Shown piece by piece: positions 54,230 to 61,549 of a stretch of 64,000 nucleotides of DNA (position 1 is its first letter; every line of letters begins with the position of its first letter). Position numbers and translations under genes: made by a program. The stretch comes from Aquipuribacter sp051216895 (GTDB taxonomy: Bacteria; Actinomycetota; Actinomycetes; Actinomycetales; JBBAYJ01). The notes below the pieces were generated by a model. The model was not told where the DNA came from and did not search any database. It saw only the letters and a program-made list of their open reading frames with translations. The stretch spans positions 40,034 through 104,033 of the forward strand of contig NZ_JBPKAO010000015.1 in the NCBI RefSeq assembly GCF_051216895.1, read 5' to 3'.

Positions 54230-55200
54230 GACCCCTGCTCCTCACGGCGTTCGAGCCGGCTCTGCACCATGACGAAGGCGACCGCGAGCACCGCGATGAC
54301 GACCGTCAGGGCCGTGGCGATGGTGGCGCCGTAGCCGACCTGCTGGGACTGGAAGAACTGGCTGTAGGCGTAGTAGGCGGGGACGATGGTCGAGGTCCCC
54401 GGGCCGCCACCGGTGAGGGCGTAGACCGGGCCGAACACCTTGAGCGCGGCGATCGCGCAGGTGAGGACCACCACGAAGATCTCCGGGCGGATGATGCTGA
54501 CGGTGATGGCCCGGAAGCGCTGGAACCAGTTGGCCCCGTCGAGCTCCGCGGCCTCGTACAGCTCCGGGTCGACGCGCTGCAGCGCGGCCATGAAGATGAC
54601 CACCGGGTAGCCGATCTGCACCCAGACCAGCACCAGCATGATGCTGGGCAGCGCGAAGCGCGGGTCGCCCAGCCAGTTGGCCTGCAGCGCACCGAGCCCG
54701 ACCGCGTCCAGGAACGTGTTCAGCGCCCCGTTCTGCGGGCGCAGGATCCAGCCGATGACGATCGCGGCGATCACCGACGGCAGGATCTGCGGCAGGTAGT
54801 AGGTGGCGCGCAGGAAGCTCGCCACCCGGCCACCGAACTTGCGTCCCACCAGGTCGAACAGCATCGCCGCCAGCACCAGGCCCAGGCCGGTCGGCACCAC
54901 GACCATCGCCACGATCATGGCGATGGAGTTCTGGAAGGACTGCCAGAAGGTGGCGTCGCCGAACAGCCGGACCCAGTTGTCCAGGCCGATGAGCTCCGGC
55001 GGCCGGATCCCCCGGTAGGACGTGAACGTCAGGTACACGTTCCAGACCAGCGGGACGAGGATGACGAGGGTGAGCAGCGCCAGCCCGGGCACGAGGTAGA
55101 TCCAGTAGGTGTGGGCGCGCAGGCCCGGGATCTGGCTCGGCCGCCCCCGCCGGGGAGCGGTGCGCTCCCCGGCGGTGGTCCGTTCGGTGACGGCAGCCAT
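54226..55200 (-). CDS. Sugar ABC transporter permease (MalF type)
   Basis: Partner channel subunit with six helices and the EAA loop ELYEAAELDGANWFQRFRAI. 324 residues; ATG 55200 is five bases after the binding-protein stop and the longer open frame upstream is its shadow. No ATP-binding gene is present in this cluster, so the complex probably uses a shared MsiK/MalK-like ATPase encoded elsewhere. Confidence 0.93.
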   Translation of the reverse strand: MAAVTERTTAGERTAPRRGRPSQIPGLRAHTYWIYLVPGLALLTLVILVPLVWNVYLTFTSYRGIRPPELIGLDNWVRLFGDATFWQSFQNSIAMIVAMVVVPTGLGLVLAAMLFDLVGRKFGGRVASFLRATYYLPQILPSVIAAIVIGWILRPQNGALNTFLDAVGLGALQANWLGDPRFALPSIMLVLVWVQIGYPVVIFMAALQRVDPELYEAAELDGANWFQRFRAITVSIIRPEIFVVVLTCAIAALKVFGPVYALTGGGPGTSTIVPAYYAYSQFFQSQQVGYGATIATALTVVIAVLAVAFVMVQSRLERREEQGS

Positions 55201-55205
55201 CAGGA

Positions 55206-56540
55206 TCAGCCCGTGATGTCGGAGACGCCGTCGGCGTACTGCTGACCGAGCTGCTCCTGCACCGCGGCGGGCTCGAGGGTGCCGTTGAGCAGCTCCTGCA
55301 GGCCGGCGTTCAGGTCGTCGTAGAACGTGGCGGTGGGCCAGTCCGGGTAGAACGCGACGCCGTCGCGGTCGTTCAGGGTGTTGAAGTTCGCGATGAGCTC
55401 GGCGCTCTTCTCGTCGGTGATGTCGGCGGGGTCCGCCGCGACGGGCACGCCGCCGTTGTTGCCGATGAGGGCCTGGATCTCCGGGCGCATGGTGATGTCG
55501 ATGAACTGCGCCGCCAGCTCGGGGTTGCGGGCCTCGACGGGGATCACCCACATGTTGCCGGCCGACCCGGGTGACATCTCGGCCCCGGGGAACAGGAACG
55601 TGCCGAACTCGAAGCCGGAGATCTCGGTCGTGAACCGGTTGTGCCACCAGCTGCCGGAGAAGAACATCGGGTACTCGCCGTTGATGAACGCCGTGCCGGC
55701 GTCCTCGGCCGCCAGGCCGGTGGCGTCGGTGCTGATGTAGCCGGCGTCGGTCCACTCCGCGAGGGTCTCGGTGGCGTAGGTGATCTCCTCGCCGGTGAAG
55801 TCCACGTCGTCGGTGTACAGCTGGTAGGCGTCGACCCAGTCGCGGTCGGCCTGCGTCAGGGCGAGCTGGTACCAGAGCTGGCCCAGCGGGTACTCCGAGG
55901 CGGCCTGGGCCAGCGGCGTGACCCCGGCGTCGGTGAAGGTCGCCATCGCGGCCTCGAGCTCCTCGACGCTGGTCGGGACCTCGACGCCGTGCTCGGCGAA
56001 CAGCGCCTCGTTGTAGTAGAACTCGACGAACTCGCCGTAGTTGGGGACGCCGTACCAGCTGCCGGAGCCCATGATCCCGGACTCGTCGTAGCGGGCCGTG
56101 GTCTGCAGGGCGGGGGCGAGCTGGTCGTCCCAGCCGTACTCCTCGACCTGGTCGTCCAGCGGGCTCAGCAGGCCCTGGCTGGCCAGCAGGCCGGCCGTGG
56201 CGTTGCCCTTGTTGTACTCGAGGATGTCCGGGGCCTCGCTGGAGTTGAGGACCTGGCTCGCGGTGGTGCGGATCTGCTCGAAGCTGCGCTCCTCGAACTC
56301 GACCGTCGCGCCGGTCTCCTCCTCGAACGTGGCGATGGCCTCGTCCCAGGCGATGCCCATCGCGCTGGTGTCGGACTCGAAGTGCCACAGCGTCAGCACC
56401 TGGTCCCCGGAGTCACCGCCGCCGGCCCCGGTGTCCCCGGCCCCGCCGCACGCGGCCAGGGCGAGGGCGCCCACGACCGTCGCCGCGGTGCCGATGCGTG
56501 CCCGGCCGTACCTGCTCCTGCTGGTGGTCCTGCTGCTCAT
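55206..56540 (-). CDS. Sugar-binding lipoprotein of the ABC importer
   Basis: Extracellular solute-binding protein (family 1). Signal peptide with lipobox ALAAC (Cys near residue 31), then VLTLWHFESDT and the family segments NKGNATAGLLASQGLLSPL and SGSWWHNRF. GAGGAGG lies before ATG 56540. 444 residues. Aromatic residues suit an oligosaccharide ligand. It is the first gene after the LacI gene and its operator region, so probably the start of the inducible transcript. Confidence 0.93.
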   Translation of the reverse strand: MSSRTTSRSRYGRARIGTAATVVGALALAACGGAGDTGAGGGDSGDQVLTLWHFESDTSAMGIAWDEAIATFEEETGATVEFEERSFEQIRTTASQVLNSSEAPDILEYNKGNATAGLLASQGLLSPLDDQVEEYGWDDQLAPALQTTARYDESGIMGSGSWYGVPNYGEFVEFYYNEALFAEHGVEVPTSVEELEAAMATFTDAGVTPLAQAASEYPLGQLWYQLALTQADRDWVDAYQLYTDDVDFTGEEITYATETLAEWTDAGYISTDATGLAAEDAGTAFINGEYPMFFSGSWWHNRFTTEISGFEFGTFLFPGAEMSPGSAGNMWVIPVEARNPELAAQFIDITMRPEIQALIGNNGGVPVAADPADITDEKSAELIANFNTLNDRDGVAFYPDWPTATFYDDLNAGLQELLNGTLEPAAVQEQLGQQYADGVSDITG

Positions 56541-56571
56541 GGTGCCTACCTCCTCGTAGGTAGTGCTGGGT

Positions 56572-56602
56572 TCGATGCGTTTCGACAGTCGATGCGTTTC
56601 GA
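56572..56602. promoter_or_regulatory. Two LacI-type operator half-repeats before the binding-protein gene
   Basis: TCGATGCGTTTCGA occurs exactly twice, at 56572-56585 and 56589-56602 (17-bp step). Its reverse complement contains GAAACGC, the core also present in the lacI upstream region. Location between the regulator gene and the transporter fits repressor sites. Confidence 0.6.
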
Positions 56603-56640
56603 TGGTGGGCGGACGGGGCCTCCTGGCGTCGGGGCGGGGG

Positions 56641-57654
56641 TCAGGACGTGGGCGGGGGTGCGAGCGAGCCGCGGCTGACGTAGGTCGGCGGGATCAGCTC
56701 GACCCGGGGGTCGACCCGGTCGGTCAGCTGCTCGATCGCCAGCTCGACGGCACGGTCGCAGCTGCGCGCGGGCACCAGCGGGATGACATCGAGCGGCACC
56801 GGCAGGGCGGCGGTGTCGAAGGTCGACGCGGCCGAGATCACCGAGACGTCACCGGGGACGGACAGCCCGCGGTCGCGCAGCAGGTCGACCGCGGTGGTCT
56901 GGATGGACTCCTCGCAGTGCATCACCAGACCGGTCAGGTCCGCGTCGGGGCCGAGGAGCTCCGCGACCGCGGCCCGGGCCGCGACCGCGTCCCGCTCGGG
57001 CATCGCGAAGCGGGCCTGCAGGCCGCGGGCCTGCGCGTGGGCGAGGAACGCGTCGCGGAAGCGGGGCGGGAAGTTGGACCCGCGCTCGTACACCGAGCGG
57101 GGCTCCCCCAGCAGGCCGACGGTGCGGTGCCCGGCGTCGGCCAGGGTGTCCACGGCCAGCCGGGCGGCCGCCTCGAAGTCCAGGTCGACGCACACCAGGC
57201 CCTCGGTGTCGTCGGGGACGCCCACGACGACGGACGGCACGCCCAGGCGGCGCACCAGCGCCACGCGGTCGTCGTCCTTGGTGACGTCCAGCACGATGAT
57301 CCCGTCGACCAGGCGGCTCGAGGTGACCCGCTGCAGCCCACCGGCGGCCTCGTCCTGCAGCAGCAGGAGGACGTCGTAGTCGTAGCGGCGGGCCGCGGTG
57401 GCCACGGCCAGGACGAAGGCCATGTGGGCCGGCGCGTAGGTGTCGGCGCGCAGCGGCTCGGTGACGGCGAGGATGTAGGTCCGCTTGCCGGCGAGCATCC
57501 GGGCGCCGGCGTTGGGCCGGTAGTCCAGGTCGCGGACGGCGGCCTCGACCCGCTGCCGGGTGGCCTCGGTGATCGAGCGCTTGCCGGACAGGGCGTAGGA
57601 GACCGTGCTGATGGACACCCCGGCGGCACGGGCCACGTCGTGGATGCTCGTCAT
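56641..57654 (-). CDS. LacI family transcriptional regulator
   Basis: Local sugar-responsive repressor. N-terminal HTH and hinge: IHDVARAAGVSISTVSYALS and ATRQRVEAAVRDLDYRPNAG, then a periplasmic-binding-like sensor domain (DGIIVLDVTKDD, VVVGVPDD). 337 residues, full length. It is transcribed toward the transporter and hydrolase genes, with candidate operators both before itself and before the binding-protein gene, so it probably controls both, with the imported sugar as inducer. Confidence 0.92.
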   Translation of the reverse strand: MTSIHDVARAAGVSISTVSYALSGKRSITEATRQRVEAAVRDLDYRPNAGARMLAGKRTYILAVTEPLRADTYAPAHMAFVLAVATAARRYDYDVLLLLQDEAAGGLQRVTSSRLVDGIIVLDVTKDDDRVALVRRLGVPSVVVGVPDDTEGLVCVDLDFEAAARLAVDTLADAGHRTVGLLGEPRSVYERGSNFPPRFRDAFLAHAQARGLQARFAMPERDAVAARAAVAELLGPDADLTGLVMHCEESIQTTAVDLLRDRGLSVPGDVSVISAASTFDTAALPVPLDVIPLVPARSCDRAVELAIEQLTDRVDPRVELIPPTYVSRGSLAPPPTS

Positions 57655-57690
57655 GCTCGGACTCCGTCGTCTGGTCGTGCGGTGGACTGG

Positions 57691-57714
57691 TGAAACGCTT
57701 CGACAGCGAAGCGT
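57691..57714. promoter_or_regulatory. LacI-type inverted repeat before the lacI gene
   Basis: TGAAACGCTTCG-ACAG-CGAAGCGT: inverted arms CGCTTCG (57696-57702) and CGAAGCG (57707-57713), starting with the GAAACG half-site usual for LacI regulators. It lies 37 bases before the start codon and suggests autoregulation. Confidence 0.55.
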
Positions 57715-57771
57715 CGATCGAGAAAGTACGCCCGGTCCGACGAATTGGCAAGCGTCTCCCGAGACCCGGTC

Positions 57772-59190
57772 TCAGCTCCCGGTCCCGCGCCGGAGGACCT
57801 CGTCGACGACGTCGGCGGGGGCCGGGCGGTGGTGGAAGAAGCCCTGGGTCACGTCCACCCCGAGGCCGGTGACCAGCTCCAGCTGCTCGGCGGTCTCCAC
57901 CCCCTCGGCCACGACGGTGAGGCCCAAGGACCGCCCCAGGGCGACGATGGACGACGCCACCGCCCGGTCGGTGGCCTCCTGCAGGCCGGACACGAAGCAC
58001 CGGTCGATCTTGAGCTCGTCGAAGGTGAAGCGGCGCAGGTAGTCCAGGGACGCGTACCCCGTGCCGAAGTCGTCGACGGCGAGGGCGACCCCCATCCCCC
58101 GCAGCGTCAGCAGGTCCGCGGCGACGTCGTCGACGCGCCGGGCCAGCTGCCGCTCGGTGACCTCGAGGCCGAGCAGCTCCGGCCGCAGCCCGGTGCCGGC
58201 CAGGACGTCGCCCACCACGCCGACGAGGTGGTCACGGCCCAGCTGGTCGCAGGAGACGTTGATCCACACCCGAGGCGCGCGGGGCCCGTGCTCGTGCTGC
58301 CAGCGGGCGGCCCGCTCGCAGGCGGCCCGGGCCACCCAGTCCCCCACCGGACCGACCAGGTAGGGACCCTCGGCGGCCTCGAGGAACACGGCCGGCTCGA
58401 GCATCCCGCGGGTGGGGTGCTGCCAGCGCAGCAGGGCCTCCACCCCGACCACCTCGCCCGTGGCCACGGACAGCATGGCCTGGTAGTGCAGCCGCAGCTC
58501 GTCCTCCGCGAGCGCCCGACGCAGCTCGGCCACCAGGGGCGCCTGCCGCAGCATCGCCACCCGCCGCTGGGCGAGCTCGGCCACACGGCCGGCCGAGCCC
58601 ACCGCCACCGCGGACGCCGCCTCCGTCGCGACGCTGGCGTCGGCGGCCTGGCGGGCGGACCCCTCCGCGCCGGAGGAGGCCTCGTCCACCAGGGTCGCCG
58701 CGGTGAAGGCCGCGAGCGCTGCGGCCTCGGCGGCCAGCCGGACGGCCTCGGCGACCTTCTCGGCCGCCTCGTCGGTGAGCCGCTGCTGGGTCGTGACGTC
58801 GCCGGACACCAGGGCCGCCACCCGGGCGGCGATGGCCCGCGCCTCCGGCGCACCGACGGGGCCGCCGTGCAGGTCCGACACCACCTGCAGCGCGGTGACG
58901 GCCGAGCGGGCCACGTCGCGCGCGCGTCGGTCCGCGTGGCCCTGCACCTCCAGCGCGACGACCGCCGCGGTCTCCGCGGCGGCGCTGGCGGCGGCGGCCA
59001 CGACGTCGGAGGTCGCGAGCCGTGCGGCGTCCGACACCAGCCGGGACGCCTCGTGGGCGTCCTCCGCGGCCTGGACCGTCTCGGTGGCGGCCCGGGCCAC
59101 GACCACGGAGTCGCGCGCCGCGAGCGCGGCGGCGTCCGCCGCGGTGAACGCGAGTTCCGGAGAGTCCTGCTCGTCCCCCGGCCTGGTCAT
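57772..59190 (-). CDS. EAL domain c-di-GMP phosphodiesterase with Ala-rich helical N-terminus
   Basis: Residues ~225-465 are a canonical EAL domain: EALLRW (E251), LEVTERQ, VDDFGTGYASLDYLRRF, LKIDRCFV, AEGVETAEQ and TQGFFHHRP, so hydrolysis of c-di-GMP is expected. The first ~220 residues are nearly all Ala/Val/Glu/Asp/Arg with long helix-forming runs (TAADAAALAARDSVVVARAA) and no membrane segment; a coiled-coil or bundle is likely. Start ATG 59190. 472 residues. Located upstream of the lacI gene on the same strand. Confidence 0.88.
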   Translation of the reverse strand: MTRPGDEQDSPELAFTAADAAALAARDSVVVARAATETVQAAEDAHEASRLVSDAARLATSDVVAAAASAAAETAAVVALEVQGHADRRARDVARSAVTALQVVSDLHGGPVGAPEARAIAARVAALVSGDVTTQQRLTDEAAEKVAEAVRLAAEAAALAAFTAATLVDEASSGAEGSARQAADASVATEAASAVAVGSAGRVAELAQRRVAMLRQAPLVAELRRALAEDELRLHYQAMLSVATGEVVGVEALLRWQHPTRGMLEPAVFLEAAEGPYLVGPVGDWVARAACERAARWQHEHGPRAPRVWINVSCDQLGRDHLVGVVGDVLAGTGLRPELLGLEVTERQLARRVDDVAADLLTLRGMGVALAVDDFGTGYASLDYLRRFTFDELKIDRCFVSGLQEATDRAVASSIVALGRSLGLTVVAEGVETAEQLELVTGLGVDVTQGFFHHRPAPADVVDEVLRRGTGS

Positions 59191-59363
59191 GGCAGGCAGC
59201 CCATCGTGAACCCTCTGTCGTCGGACGCAGCCCCCTGGCCGCGGGACGCGGTTGACGCTAGCAGCCGGGGTGCAGGGCGGGACGGGAGAAGCGGAGAGTC
59301 CGGGCGACGGTCCCCCGGTCGGCGTAGACCCGGTGCTCCGGTTGCCGACCGCGTCCGGGACCG

Positions 59364-59793
59364 ATGAGTACAGCCGGCCACCGGCTGCGCGACTGGATGC
59401 TCGGCACCCGGTCCTGGGGCGCGGCAGGGCGTCCCCGGCGCCCCGGCGCCCGCCGCCGGATCGGTGGGCGTCGACCACGCGTTCGCGGAGCGCCACAGCA
59501 ACGGCTTCGACGCCGAGACCATGGGCGCCCACGAGCTCGGCCCCCCGGGCTGGCAGGAGCACGCGGGCTGGAAGCGCTGGTGGGGGCCCGACCCGCCGTT
59601 CACCGTCGTGCGCGACTTCCTCGCCGCCGGGCTCGTCGACCACATGCACCCGGTCCAGGTGCCCATCGTCCTCGGCCGCGGCGCCCGGCTCTGGGACGGC
59701 CTCCAGGCGATCGAGGAGGACTACGACGTCGAGGCCGCGTCGCCCCCGAGCGGCGTCACCCACCTGACGTTCGGGCGCAGGCCGGTGGCGTGA
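59364..59793 (+). pseudogene. Remnant of a dihydrofolate-reductase-like (RibD C-terminal) protein
   Basis: Pieces of the RibD-C/YyaP-like family in two frames. Frame one from ATG 59364 has GHRLRDWMLGTRSW; frame two, with GVDHAFAERHSNG, WWGPDPPF, then RDFLAAGLVDHMHPVQVPIV and SGVTHLTF, ends at 59793. The N-terminal strand with the usual start is missing, a frameshift lies between about 59404 and 59455, and the ~50 residues expected between WWGPDPPF and RDFLAAGL are deleted. A 109-residue protein from GTG 59464 could still be translated but would not fold as the family. Confidence 0.7.
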
Positions 59794-59862
59794 CCATCAG
59801 CCGACCGCGATCGCCGCGCGTCGCACCCGTGTGGCGCGGGTCCCGCTGCTGCTTCGTGCTGG

Positions 59863-59934
59863 TGGGCGGTACTGGGTTCGAACCAGCGACCCCTTCGGTG
59901 TGAACGAAGTGCTCTACCACTGAGCTAACCGCCC
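59863..59934 (-). tRNA. tRNA-Val (anticodon CAC)
   Basis: Cloverleaf: acceptor GGGCGGT/ACCGCCC, D-arm TAGCTCAGTGGTAGAGCA, anticodon stem CTTCG/CGAAG with loop TTCACAC, T-arm with GGTTCGAACC. The CCA end is encoded (59860-59862). Confidence 0.96.
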
Positions 59935-59978
59935 GCGACCGTCAGAACGGCCGTGCAGCATCGTAGGGGATCCTCGCC

Positions 59979-60497
59979 TCAGTTCACGCCCGGGAGCCGG
60001 TCGAGGAGGTCCTCGGCCGTGCTGGGAAGCCACTCCGGCAGGCCCGTCACCGCGAGGGAGGCCCAGAACACACCGGCCAGGACGGCCAGGACCGCGACCG
60101 TGAGCGTCGTCATGATGAGGACACGGGCCTGGGGTGACTGACGGGAGTACTGGTGGCGGGCGTCGACCAGCTTGACCCACAAGCCGTGACGGAGCCGCTG
60201 GGCCCACGAGAACTCCGTCGACAGGATCGCCAGCGCGAGGAACACGGTCGCCCAGCCCTGGCCCGGTCCCGGGATCATGATAATGCCGGCCACCAGCAGC
60301 AGCCCGCCGACGACGCCGACGCCGATGCGCCACCCCAGCCGGCCGGCCGGGGTTCGCCGTACCCGGGCCCGCACCGCACGGGTGCGGGCCCTGAGCCGAC
60401 GCCAGGCCCGCCGCGAGCGGTGAGCACGCTCGGCCTCCCTGGACCGCTCCGGGACAGGCGGGTCCCCACCCACGGTGTGCTGGACGTCCGGTTCCAC
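59979..60497 (-). CDS. PGPGW/TIGR02611-family membrane protein
   Basis: Actinobacterial membrane protein of unknown role. It has an Arg-rich N-terminus (~55 residues), helices GWRIGVGVVGGLLLVAGIIM, then the IPGPGQGW signature, WATVFLALAILSTEF, a charged loop WAQRLRHGLWVKLVDARHQ and a final helix (TTLTVAVLAVLAGVFWASLA). 172 residues, full length. It is divergent from the SsgA-like gene. Confidence 0.85.
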   Translation of the reverse strand: MEPDVQHTVGGDPPVPERSREAERAHRSRRAWRRLRARTRAVRARVRRTPAGRLGWRIGVGVVGGLLLVAGIIMIPGPGQGWATVFLALAILSTEFSWAQRLRHGLWVKLVDARHQYSRQSPQARVLIMTTLTVAVLAVLAGVFWASLAVTGLPEWLPSTAEDLLDRLPGVN

Positions 60498-60679
60498 CGC
60501 ATCAGCGTAGGTGGACGGTCACCCAGGGTGCCGCCGGCCCGCAACAGGGTGGCCCAGCCTGCTCCGATGGGGTGACGGCGTGACCTGGGGGATGTTTCGC
60601 ACCCCCTGCGGCAGGGAACGTCCTCCCCAGACGAAGGTCGGGTGGAAACAGCCGATCCACATGCTCAGGAGGAGTCACC

Positions 60680-61102
60680 GTGGTCGAAAAGCACAAGGTG
60701 GACGTGGACGTCGAGGTCACGCTTCGACTCGTCGTCCCCGACGCCGGTCCGGTGCCCCTTCCGGTGTCCTTGCGCTACGTGGCGGCCGACCCCTACGCGG
60801 TCCGCGCCCTGTTCCGCGGCGGCGACGGCGAGACCTCCGTGGAGTGGGTGTTCTCCCGTGAGCTGCTCGTCGACGGCATGGAGCGCGCCACGGGCCTCGG
60901 TGACGTCCACGTGTGGCCGTCCCGCGGCTCCGACGGCGACATCGTCGTGATCGCCCTGTCCTCCCCCGACGGCCGTGCCGTCCTGCACGCCGACGCCGAC
61001 GACCTCCGACTGTTCATCGGTCGCACGCTCTCGGTCGTCCCCGCAGGTCAGGAGGCGCGTCACCTCGACCTCGACGACGTCGTCTCGCGCCTCACGGCCT
61101 GA
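60680..61102 (+). CDS. SsgA-like sporulation/cell division protein
   Basis: Member of the SALP family, which controls septum placement and FtsZ recruitment in actinobacteria (SsgB-like). The product (140 residues) has LRLVVPDAGPVPLPVSLRY, ADPYAVRALFRGGD, VEWVFSRELL and DVHVWPS blocks, all standard. GTG 60680 is preceded by AGGAGGA six bases upstream. A single-copy SsgB-like gene also occurs in non-sporulating relatives, so sporulation is not implied. Confidence 0.9.
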   Translation: MVEKHKVDVDVEVTLRLVVPDAGPVPLPVSLRYVAADPYAVRALFRGGDGETSVEWVFSRELLVDGMERATGLGDVHVWPSRGSDGDIVVIALSSPDGRAVLHADADDLRLFIGRTLSVVPAGQEARHLDLDDVVSRLTA

Positions 61103-61129
61103 ACCGACGCACCGATCGGACCGGTCGTT

Positions 61130-61158
61130 TTGGTGCCGGTCGCACGCTGGGCTAGTCT
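61130..61158 (+). promoter_or_regulatory. Promoter of the tRNA Gly-Cys-Val cluster
   Basis: TTGGTG (61130-61135), exactly 17 bases, then TAGTCT (61153-61158): a good housekeeping-sigma promoter placed 51 bases before tRNA-Gly. Confidence 0.55.
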
Positions 61159-61208
61159 TCTCCAGCACCGCACGGGGGCGATCTGATCGGCCCAGTCGGA
61201 CAAGCAAT

Positions 61209-61280
61209 GCGGACGTGGCGCAGTGGTAGCGCATCACCTTGCCAAGGTGAGGGTCGCGGGTTCGAATCCCGTCGTCCGCT
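61209..61280 (+). tRNA. tRNA-Gly (anticodon GCC)
   Basis: Acceptor GCGGACG/CGTCCGC, anticodon stem CACCT-TGCCA-AGGTG region with GCC in the loop, T-arm GGGTTCGAATCCC. First of three clustered tRNA genes. Confidence 0.96.
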
Positions 61281-61321
61281 CGGAGTCGCTCCGCGCGGCA
61301 GCACTCGCGGGTGCGAATCGT

Positions 61322-61392
61322 GGTGGAGTGGCCGAGAGGCGAGGCAACGGCCTGCAAAGCCGTGTACACGGGTTCGAATCCCGTCTCCACCT
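61322..61392 (+). tRNA. tRNA-Cys (anticodon GCA)
   Basis: Acceptor GGTGGAG/CTCCACC with discriminator U, as required for Cys; anticodon stem CGGC/GCCG with loop CTGCAAA; T-arm GGGTTCGAATCCC. Confidence 0.96.
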
Positions 61393-61403
61393 CTCAACAG
61401 CAC

Positions 61404-61475
61404 GGGCGATTGGCGCAGCGGTAGCGCGCTTCCCTGACACGGAAGAGGTCACTGGTTCGATCCCAGTATCGCCCA
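61404..61475 (+). tRNA. tRNA-Val (anticodon GAC)
   Basis: Acceptor GGGCGAT/ATCGCCC, anticodon stem CTTCC/GGAAG with loop CTGACAC, T-arm TGGTTCGATCCCA. The integrase gene begins its 3' end 69 bases downstream, so the 3' half is the probable attachment site of the integrated element. Confidence 0.96.
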
Positions 61476-61525
61476 CACAGGTCAGAGGCATGATCACAAG
61501 TGTGGAAGCACCGCCTGAACGGCTC

Positions 61526-61549
61526 CGGGTGACTAACCGGGTGACTAAC
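61526..61549. repeat. Two tandem 12-bp repeats at the integrase 3' end
   Basis: CGGGTGACTAAC is repeated exactly at 61526-61537 and 61538-61549. The second copy contains the integrase stop codon. They lie between the tRNA and the integrase and could be arm-type integrase binding sites. Confidence 0.6.

Noticed and set aside
59464..59793. Intact 109-residue gene
   Set aside because: The pieces correspond to separate parts of a longer reductase-like fold with the middle and N-terminus missing, so a pseudogene is the better reading.
59960..59988. Promoter for tRNA-Val(CAC)
   Set aside because: TACGAT is a passable -10 on the minus strand, but no convincing -35 at 16-18 bases was found.
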